Positions 9,949 to 18,148 of a DNA stretch of 64,000 nt are shown one piece after another. The number at the start of each line of letters is the position of its first letter. Within the stretch, counting starts at the first letter, position 1. A program made the position numbers and the translations under genes. The DNA comes from AM-0621 sp964386705 (GTDB taxonomy: Bacteria > Planctomycetota > Planctomycetia > Planctomycetales > Planctomycetaceae): NCBI GenBank assembly GCA_964386705.1, contig CAYLTY010000018.1:1-64000 (forward strand), read 5' to 3'. The notes beneath the pieces were generated by a model, which was given only the letters and a program-made list of their open reading frames with translations, did not search any database and was not told the DNA's origin.

Positions 9949-11252
9949 TGCGTGAGTCCCTTCCCTTGCTTCGCGAAGAGGTAAGGGTCATCCGCGAACT
10001 TGTTACCATTGCTGTCCACAGCATTAAGCGGATAGGACGCCACTTTGCCAGTTTGCGTAAACACAGAGACAACTGCTCTGTCTCCAACAGCAGGCATAGT
10101 AATGCTGCTGTTTTCACCTACCACAACCTGATTTGAGTTCCAGGAAACGTTAGACCACGCAGGCGTTCGCCATGGCAAGGCCACGCCCCCTGGCGGAACG
10201 CTGACTGTGGATACGCCACCGGTAACGCTCGAGCCATTGACCGTTATTGCAAAAATGTCATCGCGCTGGGTTATGCAGAAATGTATTAGACCTTTTGCTG
10301 CCGCAGTGCCTGTCACAGTGCCGCGAGGAGAAAAAAGGACATCCATTTGACTGCTGTAAGGCGTCTGCCACTGGACATCAATCGGCGGATTTCCCAGTTT
10401 TGTGGGTCGCCAGTAATCAGGTACATCTGATGCGTCGAGATCGATCGCTACCCCGGCTGGCAACAAAACGGGCTCGGCGTCCGCGAGAACTCGAGGGGGC
10501 AACTCAAGGATGTAAGAATTGATTCCCGTTCCTTCAAACGCGATGACGTCAGTTTCGGCGGACGTCCCTGGATCGCGATATGGTCGAATTAGTTCCAGCA
10601 CGTTCGGCCTGCCTGGATTCTGCCCGAGGCGATGAGTGCTCACATTATACCACGTGCCATTTCGGTCCCCGGGGATTTTGATCCTCGCCGTTCGCTGGTC
10701 TAGAACGCCATTACCATTCAGGTCTTCTCCGGGATCAGCAATGCCATTTCCGTTGGAGTCGATCTCATAAACTGGCAAGTATCCACGTTGAAGCAGGTTA
10801 TACCAGCGAGTATCCGGTGATCCCTTTATCATGTAGACTTCTTTGTCTGGATCGTTGTTGTTGTCTCGATCGTTGCCTTGTGCCGGCGTGTCGAGTACGT
10901 CGTACGGGGGTGCGAAGTCGCTGCGCATGAGGGTAATTGTCCCTTTTGACCACGGTTCGGTGCTAGCGATGTAGATCATGCTGGCTGATTTCCGACCGCT
11001 TAAGGGATCGTCTTCGACTAAGAATCGGACGCCCCGTGGGCTACCTGCATGGATAGCGCGATTTCTGGCCCCTTCAAGCATGGACTGGAGTTGGCGAGCA
11101 CCAGAACGCACGCGTTCCGTCTGAAAAGTGAAGTCAACAGCCAGCAACGTCATTGTTGCCAGCACCAGCACCAGCCCGACTACGATTAACAGCTCGACGA
11201 GTGTGAAGGCAGTTCGGTGGAAGGGCCGGTTGCTATGACGCGTTGTGTTCAT
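9945..11252 (-). CDS. GspH/FimT-like pseudopilin, enlarged
   Basis: This 435-residue protein has the leader RTA followed by FTLVELLIVVGLVLVLATMTLL; residue -1 is Ala rather than Gly, which prepilin peptidases can accept, and Glu +5 is present. After the helix, RSGARQLQSMLEGARNRAIHAGSPRGVRF matches the GspH/FimT pattern of an alpha-helix with a conserved R-A-x-x-x-G-x-x-x-G-V before the beta domain (quoted in parts: ARQLQSMLEGARNRAI; GSPRGVRF). Usual length is 150-190 residues. A double calcium-type loop (DSNGNGIADPGED, DLNGNGVLDQ) sits near residues 162-186. GGAGGG lies upstream of the ATG, and only one base separates it from the previous stop codon. It is predicted to be a minor pseudopilin in the same fibre as its neighbours. 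Confidence 0.77.
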   Translation of the reverse strand: MNTTRHSNRPFHRTAFTLVELLIVVGLVLVLATMTLLAVDFTFQTERVRSGARQLQSMLEGARNRAIHAGSPRGVRFLVEDDPLSGRKSASMIYIASTEPWSKGTITLMRSDFAPPYDVLDTPAQGNDRDNNNDPDKEVYMIKGSPDTRWYNLLQRGYLPVYEIDSNGNGIADPGEDLNGNGVLDQRTARIKIPGDRNGTWYNVSTHRLGQNPGRPNVLELIRPYRDPGTSAETDVIAFEGTGINSYILELPPRVLADAEPVLLPAGVAIDLDASDVPDYWRPTKLGNPPIDVQWQTPYSSQMDVLFSPRGTVTGTAAAKGLIHFCITQRDDIFAITVNGSSVTGGVSTVSVPPGGVALPWRTPAWSNVSWNSNQVVVGENSSITMPAVGDRAVVSVFTQTGKVASYPLNAVDSNGNKFADDPYLFAKQGKGLTQ

Positions 11253-11253
11253 A

Positions 11254-12756
11254 TTAGCGCCCTCCCGCTCTACGATTGCGGTTCGTAATGTTGTCGTAGG
11301 CGGCGTCGAATGCTGCTGGCAAAATCGCCCACGACGGAGTTGGTTGGGCGGGAGGAAATGTCGGTGGTGCTACCATCTCAGGGCAGGCCAGGTGTCCGAA
11401 CAAGTCCATCGTGCCGTTGCTATTCAAGTCCTCCCCCGCATCGAGTAATCCGTTGCCATTCAAGTCTTCAGTTGGAAATGGCTCCAAAATGCCGAGTAGT
11501 CCGTCCGCGCCTGCGGAAACAACTAAAGGCTTGTGATAAACATCGAAGGTCGGAAAATTCCATACGGGATGGCGCGCCAATTCTGTCGCGACAAGATTGT
11601 TCGCGGTAATCGCTGGATTTGCAGGAATGGCCGGCGGAGAGCCAACGCTGGCTTGTCTCAGGTCGTCTAGCAAGGCCCCGTAAGGATCATCAGGGTCTTG
11701 GTTTAACTGGTCGTAATTGACCATGACTGGTTGATTAACCTGGGCTGGCGCTCGGGGTAATCCGAGTATAAAAAGCCCCGCGAAGCGACGCCATTCGGGG
11801 TCTATGTAGAGATCGTCAGTCGGTCCAGATGCTGTCACAATTCCTATTTCAAGAAAGTCATCTGCATACGAATCCAGCGTACCATTTAAATTGATGTCCT
11901 CCTCGCCATCGATAACGTTGTTCCCATTTACGTCTTCTGGATTGTCATCGCCGGGGTTTCCAGGAACACCGTTCGGCCCCAGAGTCCCGTAAGGCTTTAT
12001 CAGACGCGTTGGTGAGCGGTAAAATCGCAGGGGGCGTCCCCAACCGTCTATAAACTCCATCAAGCCGTCGCCATCTGTGTCTCGCAGTTCAGAGGACTTG
12101 AAGTCATCTCCAACTGGCGAAACTCCGAAGATGTGCATTTTGGTGAGTGCGTAATAAAGTAACTCAGAGCTTTCGGTCACTGGCTGGTGTTTGGTGATAT
12201 TGACGCCATCTAGGAGTCCATTTCCGTTCGCGTCTTCACCGGTATCCAGCACGCCGTTTCCATTGGCGTCCTCTCCCCAGAATTGGCGATCATCTTTCAT
12301 GCGCTGCAGGGGTGTAGGTTCAGAAAATGGCATGCCTTCATTGAAGAACTGCGGGAACAGGATGCGGTTAAATGCTTTGCGAGCAAGCATTTCTGTCCCC
12401 TCAGGGGTGAATCCGGGCATTTTCAAGAACTCATTGGGACCTTGAGTGCCGTTGCCGTCTGCATCGAACCAGAAGCCCGCTTGAATTCTGGTCTGCATGT
12501 TGTTCACGAACGTCCTGAAGTCTGGTCGGCGATAAACTCGTTCCAGCGCTTTAATGCGATCATTAATTAGACCATCAATCTTCTGGATGGTTGCAAGGGT
12601 CTGTGCTTCACGGGCGTTTTCGATGTAATTCGACACCGTGACCCCAAGTGTGGCGATCAGAAAAGACGCGATGCCAATTACGATCAGGAGTTCTACCAGC
12701 GTGAAGCCGTATAATACTGGTCGGCCCTGGCGATTAATTCGGATGGAATTCTTCAT
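11254..12756 (-). CDS. Additional type II secretion-type pseudopilin with three calcium-loop clusters
   Basis: This 500-residue protein has a prepilin leader ending in Tyr-Gly, then FTLVELLIVIGIASFLIATLG with Glu at +5. The amphipathic helix after it is GspG-like but no GspG signature could be fixed, so the exact class is open: either a second major-type pseudopilin or an accessory one inserted between G and H. Three clusters of D-x-N-x-N-G loops lie near residues 160-188 (DANGNGVLDTGED), 270-292 (DVNGNNVIDGEED) and 427-449 (DLNGNGLLDAGED); each resembles the 12-position EF-hand loop with Asp/Asn at 1, 3, 5 and 9 and Glu at 12. GGGAGAAG is a good ribosome binding site eight bases before the ATG. 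Confidence 0.7.
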   Translation of the reverse strand: MKNSIRINRQGRPVLYGFTLVELLIVIGIASFLIATLGVTVSNYIENAREAQTLATIQKIDGLINDRIKALERVYRRPDFRTFVNNMQTRIQAGFWFDADGNGTQGPNEFLKMPGFTPEGTEMLARKAFNRILFPQFFNEGMPFSEPTPLQRMKDDRQFWGEDANGNGVLDTGEDANGNGLLDGVNITKHQPVTESSELLYYALTKMHIFGVSPVGDDFKSSELRDTDGDGLMEFIDGWGRPLRFYRSPTRLIKPYGTLGPNGVPGNPGDDNPEDVNGNNVIDGEEDINLNGTLDSYADDFLEIGIVTASGPTDDLYIDPEWRRFAGLFILGLPRAPAQVNQPVMVNYDQLNQDPDDPYGALLDDLRQASVGSPPAIPANPAITANNLVATELARHPVWNFPTFDVYHKPLVVSAGADGLLGILEPFPTEDLNGNGLLDAGEDLNSNGTMDLFGHLACPEMVAPPTFPPAQPTPSWAILPAAFDAAYDNITNRNRRAGGR

Positions 12757-12782
12757 GGCGCTTCTCCCGTGTTGCCAGACGC

Positions 12783-13703
12783 TTAACGTACCAGCAGTCC
12801 CGGGTGGAAATTGGTAATGTTGTCGTGATCATCGTCGCTGGTCAGCCCGCTGCCATCCTGAGTGTTGAAGGTGCCGCCGTCTCCGTATTGGAAGTCGAAT
12901 CCAGGGGAGATCAATTGGTAAGTAGATTTGTTATGCGCGGTGCTCTGGGATGGGCCGGCTGGAAGGTTGAAGTTGGCACCTGGTTGATAATAGGCCCGCT
13001 TCATTCGCTGCTGATTCGTTGCGGTGCCCCAGTTGTCGGCGTTGATCCACTTGGTTGCATCTGACGGATCGGCCTTCACGCGGAAACCATTACCGAAGTA
13101 GAGGTACGGATTCGTTTGCCCCTGAATCGGGTCGCGATACTCGAAGATCCCGTCGCCGTCGTTGTCACCGAGTCGGATGGTTTTGAACTCGAAGAAGGGG
13201 CCTTCGCGATTACCACCCGTTACAAACGGGTTCTGCGGATTCTTGGAGAAACCAACCAGGGCGCCGCTGGTCGTGTCTCTTAATCCGCCCAGAAAGAAGG
13301 CGAGACAGTCTGCGCCGTCCAGCTCGATAGGCTGAGGTGCATTCACGCCGTCTCCGTTGATGTCAACGTTCTGCGAGAAATTATACTGTGGCCAGATCTG
13401 GCGGATGATGGCGCGGCTGCGTTGCGTTTCACTCGTCGAAGTCCACAACGCTCCCGTTTCACAGAAGACCATCGATCCGGGAACGTCAACGCCGAACCGC
13501 TGCTTGAATGCGGTCAGTCCGGTGTTGATTTTGTCCATATCGGTTTTGACTTCCTGGATACGCGCGGTGAGCCGAACGTTCTGGATCGCAGGCAATAACA
13601 GGCCGATCAGAATCGCGACGATCACGATGGAGATCATGATCTCAATGAGGGTAAAGCCGCCTCGTGCGCGATTGGCCAACGCTTTTTTATCCAACCGTAA
13701 CAT
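12783..13703 (-). CDS. gspG: GspG-like major pseudopilin
   Basis: This 306-residue protein has a basic leader ending in Arg-Gly-Gly, then FTLIEIMISIVIVAILIGLLLPAI, with Glu at +5 and a long hydrophobic helix. The segment TDMDKINTGLTAFKQRFG is the helix that in GspG and PilA carries the pilin head. It is the first pseudopilin gene after gspF, the position of gspG in classical operons. The ATG at 13703 lies six bases from GGGAGG; a GTG three bases earlier would be too close. Usual GspG length is about 140, so this one is twice as long. Acidic loops DINGDGVNAP (about residue 111) and DNDGDGIFEYRD (about 178) are present; real GspG proteins bind calcium, but through a different C-terminal loop. 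It is probably the main subunit of the pseudopilus. Confidence 0.78.
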   Translation of the reverse strand: MLRLDKKALANRARGGFTLIEIMISIVIVAILIGLLLPAIQNVRLTARIQEVKTDMDKINTGLTAFKQRFGVDVPGSMVFCETGALWTSTSETQRSRAIIRQIWPQYNFSQNVDINGDGVNAPQPIELDGADCLAFFLGGLRDTTSGALVGFSKNPQNPFVTGGNREGPFFEFKTIRLGDNDGDGIFEYRDPIQGQTNPYLYFGNGFRVKADPSDATKWINADNWGTATNQQRMKRAYYQPGANFNLPAGPSQSTAHNKSTYQLISPGFDFQYGDGGTFNTQDGSGLTSDDDHDNITNFHPGLLVR

Positions 13704-13754
13704 CACTTGCCTCCCGAGCGTGATGACTACTTTTCTGCAAACGCTTCCGCACGA

Positions 13755-15005
13755 CTAAGACAAGTCGTTGAGGAGTTTGATCAGTGGCATGAACAACGCG
13801 ATAACGATGAAGCCGACGACCAGCCCCAGGACCACAACCAGCATCGGTTCCAGCAGCTTGATCAGGCCGTCAACCAGGACGGTGACTTCTTCGTCGTAGA
13901 CGTCAGCGACTTTGTACATCATGACGTCGAGGGCACCGGTTTCTTCGCCCACGTCGACCATGTTGACCACGAGGTCGTCGACGATGCGGGCTTCCTTGAG
14001 CGGCACCGCGATCGATTCACCTTCGCGAATCGCCGCATAAATGTTGTCAAAAGCCCGTTTGAAAACAGCGTTACCTGATGTGTCACGCGCAATTGTCAGG
14101 GCTTCCAGAATAGGTACGCCTGATGCGATCAGTGTGCCTAAGGTACGCATAATGCGAGCTGTAGTTGATTTCGATAATATTTTACCCATCAAGGGTATCT
14201 TGAGAGCGGCGTAATCGAGGATGTACTCGCCTGTTTTGTTCTTACGAACAATCTTCAGGAAGATGATGATACCGATCGGAATGACCGGCGCCATAAACCA
14301 GTATGAGGCCACCATGTCGCTGGTTTTGATCAACAGTTCGGTAATCTTGGGCAGCTCTGTACCGAAACCCTCAAAGATGGCTTTGAACTTCGGAATGATC
14401 CACACCATGATGAAGCCGACGATCAACGTTGCCACCGTCACCACGGCGACGGGGTAAATCATCGCGCCTTGAACCTTGCGTTTCAGGCTTTGAGCTCGTT
14501 CTTTGAATTCGGCGAGTCGCTGCAGAATGATTTCCAGGGCACCGCCAGCCTCACCGGCCCGCACCATGTTCACGTACAGGTCATCGAATGCCCTGGGCTG
14601 CTTGGACATCGCTTCCGAAAGAGTCGATCCGGATTCGACGTCTTCAATAACTCCCACCAGTGAACTCTTCAGAGGGCCGGGTTTTGCCTGGCCCTCGAGA
14701 ATCTTGAGGCTGCGCAAAATCGGCAAGCCGGCGTCCTGCAGCACTGAGAGTTGCCGAGTGAACGAGCACAAGTGTGCGGCTTTCACGCGACCAAACGAAA
14801 AGCCGCGCTTCTTCCGTGCCGGTCCCGGTGCTTTTTTCTCGGCGGTCTTCTTACCTTTCTTGCCCTTCTTCTGTTCGGCAATCTTGGTAACGAAGAAGCC
14901 TTTCTGGCGTATCGCCTGTTGGGCTTCGGCCTCGGACGCAGCTTCGACGGTGTCCTTGATTTCCGTGCCAGCATTATCCATGGCTTCATATTGATAGACT
15001 GGCAT
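13755..15005 (-). CDS. gspF: GspF/PilC-type inner membrane assembly protein
   Basis: This 416-residue protein has two GspF domains. The first holds the motif FTRQLSVLQDAGLPILRSL followed by EDVESGSTLSEAM and MVRAGEAGGALEIIL; the second repeats this pattern (LIASGVPILEALTIARD; VDVGEETGALDVMM). Hydrophobic helices lie near residues 185-210, 235-255 and 388-410. The N-terminus carries the usual small soluble domain (VYQYEAMDNAG), followed by a Lys-rich linker (about 46-68) not normally so marked. GspF/PilC is the inner membrane platform that links the assembly ATPase to pseudopilin insertion. GGAG lies before the ATG. It stands between gspE and gspG, which is the classical order. Confidence 0.95.
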   Translation of the reverse strand: MPVYQYEAMDNAGTEIKDTVEAASEAEAQQAIRQKGFFVTKIAEQKKGKKGKKTAEKKAPGPARKKRGFSFGRVKAAHLCSFTRQLSVLQDAGLPILRSLKILEGQAKPGPLKSSLVGVIEDVESGSTLSEAMSKQPRAFDDLYVNMVRAGEAGGALEIILQRLAEFKERAQSLKRKVQGAMIYPVAVVTVATLIVGFIMVWIIPKFKAIFEGFGTELPKITELLIKTSDMVASYWFMAPVIPIGIIIFLKIVRKNKTGEYILDYAALKIPLMGKILSKSTTARIMRTLGTLIASGVPILEALTIARDTSGNAVFKRAFDNIYAAIREGESIAVPLKEARIVDDLVVNMVDVGEETGALDVMMYKVADVYDEEVTVLVDGLIKLLEPMLVVVLGLVVGFIVIALFMPLIKLLNDLS

Positions 15006-15058
15006 GCGAATTCTCCATCAGTCGGTAAGTGAATTAGCAGTTGTATCCGAGGACTAAC

Positions 15059-16771
15059 TCAGTCGACGTCTTCCATAACTGTTTCGCGAACAACTTCGTC
15101 GATTGTGGTGACGCCGTCGAAAATCTGTTTCAAGCCCGATTCTCTCAGGGTCGTCATGCCCTGGCTGCGAGCCAGGTTGCGAAGTTCGTCAGTAGATGCG
15201 TTGGACGAGATCATGTCGCGAATGTCGTCTGTCACGCCCATTAATTCGTACAGGCCGCAGCGGCCTTTGTATCCACCATTATTGCAGCGGGCACAGCCTC
15301 GTCCGTAATAGAAGCGGTATTTTCTCGCCTGCTGAATCGGCAGCTGCAATTCCATCAGCAATTCATCGCTGGGTTCAAACTCCGTGCGGCAGTCCGAGCA
15401 AATGCGTCGTACCAATCGCTGGGCCAGGATGGCTTCAACAGTGGCTGTGATCATGAAGGGCGGAACGCCCATATCTCGCAAACGAGTAATTGTGGCCGGA
15501 GCATCGTTCGTGTGCAGCGTGCTGAATACCAGGTGTCCGGTTAGCGCGCTTTGAATTGCAATTTCTGCGGTTTCGAAGTCGCGAATCTCACCCACCAGAA
15601 TCACGTCTGGATCGTGTCGCAAAATTGCGCGTAACACGTTCGCAAAGGTAACTCCAATGTCATTATTAACAGGCACCTGCACGAGCCCGCTAATGTCATA
15701 TTCAACGGGGTCCTCGGTAGTAATGATCTTCGTTTCGATGTCGTTAAGTTCATTCAGTGCCGAGTACAGTGTCGTGGTCTTGCCGCTTCCCGTTGGTCCT
15801 GTCACCAGCACGATCCCGTTCGGCGTCTGTAGGAACTGCCGGAACCGCGTCAGCGTGGTTGTATCCATGCCGATCTTGTTGAGGTCCAGCTGTACCACCG
15901 TGCGATCAAGCACTCGCATAACGACTGATTCACCGAACATCGTCGGCAGGACGCTGACGCGCAGGTCGACGGGGTTACCACCGACGCTGAGTTCAATGCG
16001 TCCGTCCTGCGGCAGACGACGCTCAGCGATATCAAGGTTGGCCATGACTTTGACACGGCTGACAATTGCGTTTGCCAGATGTCGTGGCGGCGGCACCATT
16101 TCATACAGGACGCCGTCGGCCTTAACTCGAATCTTGAACTCTTCTTCAAACGGTTCCAGGTGAATGTCGCTGGCCTTATCTTTAATGGCCAGCAGCAGCA
16201 CCATATTTAAAAGTTTGCGGATAGGCGTTGAGTTCGCGAGCTCGTCTTCAGAACCGATGTCATACGCTTTACTGCGCTTGCCGGAGCCATCGAATTCCGC
16301 CTCCATCTGCGAAATGACGTCCTCGATGCTTTCTTCCTTGGAAGCCGAATAATACTTCTCAATCGCTTTCTGAATGTCAGTGTGCGATGCGACCGCACCA
16401 CGAACGTCGTAGCCCAGGAAGTTGCGCAAATCGTCGAGAGCCCCAAGATTCTGAGGCTCAGACATGGCGACCGTAAGCACGTCGTTTCGCAGCGAGACCG
16501 GCATGATCTTGTAGAGTTCCGCCATCGTCTGCGGAACCAGTTCCAGAACCTTTGGCGGGATGGTTGTTTCCGCCAGATTCACGACGGGCATGCCACACTG
16601 CTCGGCGAGCGCCTCGGTAATCTGCGCCGGGGTCACGAGACCCATCTGGAGAGCAACCTCTCCAAACAGCGTCCCCGACGTCTGCTTCTGTTGCTCAACG
16701 ACGTCCCAGACCTGGTCTTCGGTCAGGTAGCCGAGATCAACTAATATAGCGCCGAATTTGCGCGTAGCCAT
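15059..16771 (-). CDS. gspE: GspE/PilB-type assembly ATPase (first copy, next to gspF)
   Basis: This 570-residue secretion ATPase has a tandem N-terminal GspE_N/MshEN-like region (FGAILVDLGYLTEDQVWDVV, then VALQMGLVTPAQITEAL), a family module that in some members binds cyclic di-GMP. Walker A GPTGSGKTTTLYS lies near residue 323 and the Walker B region DPDVILVGEIRD near 383. Paired cysteines CSDC (about 457) and CARC (about 492) form the zinc site typical of GspE/PilB. The protein powers pseudopilus assembly at the inner membrane through GspF, whose gene starts 53 bases downstream. GAGAGGGG lies just before the ATG. Confidence 0.95.
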   Translation of the reverse strand: MATRKFGAILVDLGYLTEDQVWDVVEQQKQTSGTLFGEVALQMGLVTPAQITEALAEQCGMPVVNLAETTIPPKVLELVPQTMAELYKIMPVSLRNDVLTVAMSEPQNLGALDDLRNFLGYDVRGAVASHTDIQKAIEKYYSASKEESIEDVISQMEAEFDGSGKRSKAYDIGSEDELANSTPIRKLLNMVLLLAIKDKASDIHLEPFEEEFKIRVKADGVLYEMVPPPRHLANAIVSRVKVMANLDIAERRLPQDGRIELSVGGNPVDLRVSVLPTMFGESVVMRVLDRTVVQLDLNKIGMDTTTLTRFRQFLQTPNGIVLVTGPTGSGKTTTLYSALNELNDIETKIITTEDPVEYDISGLVQVPVNNDIGVTFANVLRAILRHDPDVILVGEIRDFETAEIAIQSALTGHLVFSTLHTNDAPATITRLRDMGVPPFMITATVEAILAQRLVRRICSDCRTEFEPSDELLMELQLPIQQARKYRFYYGRGCARCNNGGYKGRCGLYELMGVTDDIRDMISSNASTDELRNLARSQGMTTLRESGLKQIFDGVTTIDEVVRETVMEDVD

Positions 16772-16803
16772 CAGCCCCTCTCAGAACGAAAGTGGATTGC
16801 AGA

Positions 16804-17922
16804 CTATTCCCAGGTCTCTTCCTGGTCCTCGTCGTCGGATTCTTCGAGAATGCCTTTCTTGGCGGCCTCAATTTTGGCTCGAAGCTCCGCTGGTTGATTC
16901 GATTTCTGAATCACGTCAGCTTCTTCACAGATGCCTCGATGCCAGAGATCGAACAACGCGTCATCGAGTAACTGCATACCGTACTTGCGGCCGGTCTGAA
17001 TGGCCGAGTTGATACGGAATGTTTTGCCTTCGCGAATCAGATTGGCGATAGCGGGTGTTACCACCAGTAATTCATAAGCAGCCACCACTCCCTTGGGTTT
17101 GCGTGGCAGCAACGCCTGACTCAACGTGCCCAAAATGCCAGTCGAAAGCTGGGTGCGAATCTGGGCCTGCTGGGTCGTAGGAAAGACGTCGATAATACGG
17201 TCAACGGTACCTTGAGCTCCCGTGGTGTGCAGCGTTCCGAAAACGACGTGACCTGTTTCGGCAGCGGTAATGGCTGATTCAATTGTTTCCAGGTCGCGCA
17301 TTTCACCGACGAGGATCACGTCCGGGTCTTGCCGCAAAGCACGTCGGAGAGCTTCAGAGAAGGATGGGCAGTCGGTGCCAATCTCCCGCTGATTCATCGT
17401 GCATTTTATATGGGTGTGATAATACTCAATAGGATCTTCGAGCGTGATGATGTGGTGAGCCATGTTGTGGTTCATCCAGTTGATCATGCTCGCCAGGCTG
17501 GTTGTCTTGCCGCTTCCCGTTGGCCCAGTCACCAGGAACAGCCCGCGTGGACGCTGAATGAGTTCCAGGCAGACAGGTGGCAGTCCAATCTGTTCCGGTG
17601 CCAGGAATTCATTCGGAATGCGTCGCAGAACCAGTGAGACGCGTCCCTTCTGCTTGAAGACCGAGACTCGAAATCGAGCTTTGGTACCGAACGCAAAACC
17701 GAAGTCGGAAGATCCGGTCTCCTGCAGTTCCTGCTGATTCCTTTCTGGCGTGATACTTTTCATCAGCGCCACGGTGTCTTCCGGTTCGAGACCGCGCGTC
17801 TCAAGCCGCACCATGTGTCCACCCACCCGAACGACCGGAGGTTGCCCAACGACGATATGGAGATCGCTGACGCGCTCCTTAACGACCGTTTCCAACAACT
17901 TATCAATCTGGAAGGCGGACAT
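16804..17922 (-). CDS. pilT: PilT-type retraction ATPase
   Basis: This 372-residue protein is a full-length PilT: N-terminal PAS-like domain (VSDLHIVVGQPPVVRVGG), Walker A GPTGSGKTTSLAS near residue 130, Asp/His box region, Walker B DPDVILVGEMRDLETI near 195, and AIANLIRE near 289, close to the PilT signature AIRNLIRE. It lacks the zinc cysteines of GspE/PilB, as PilT does. The acidic tail (ESDDEDQEETWE) is an unusual extension. PilT depolymerises type IV pili; true type II secretion systems have no PilT. Its place between two assembly ATPases suggests that the fibre made by this locus can be retracted. Only 32 bases separate it from the downstream gspE, so they are likely co-transcribed. Confidence 0.95.
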   Translation of the reverse strand: MSAFQIDKLLETVVKERVSDLHIVVGQPPVVRVGGHMVRLETRGLEPEDTVALMKSITPERNQQELQETGSSDFGFAFGTKARFRVSVFKQKGRVSLVLRRIPNEFLAPEQIGLPPVCLELIQRPRGLFLVTGPTGSGKTTSLASMINWMNHNMAHHIITLEDPIEYYHTHIKCTMNQREIGTDCPSFSEALRRALRQDPDVILVGEMRDLETIESAITAAETGHVVFGTLHTTGAQGTVDRIIDVFPTTQQAQIRTQLSTGILGTLSQALLPRKPKGVVAAYELLVVTPAIANLIREGKTFRINSAIQTGRKYGMQLLDDALFDLWHRGICEEADVIQKSNQPAELRAKIEAAKKGILEESDDEDQEETWE

Positions 17923-18124
17923 TGATGAGTCTCAGTTTTGCTGGGAGACCTACGGGCGGTCTCGCGGACACAGAATCTTTTCGAAAAACTTTCTGGCTTC
18001 CACTTGGCAGGCAGAAAACGGGGACGTGGTAATTCGCAGTGCTCAATTCACTGCACGCACCAGCTGCGACTGATGAGCCGCATGCGGGGCATCCTTGCCT
18101 TCTGTTGCAAAATGCGACGGCCGG

Positions 18125-18144
18125 GGTCACGCGAAACCGTGACC
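18125..18144 (-). terminator. Hairpin downstream of the second ATPase gene, possible weak terminator
   Basis: GGTCACG (18125-18131) and CGTGACC (18138-18144) form a perfect 7-bp stem with a 6-base loop, four bases past the stop codon of the minus-strand ATPase gene at 18149. No U-run follows, so it may be an mRNA-end hairpin or partial terminator rather than a full one. The 226-base gap to pilT holds nothing else that I can name. Confidence 0.35.
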
Positions 18145-18148
18145 TCGA

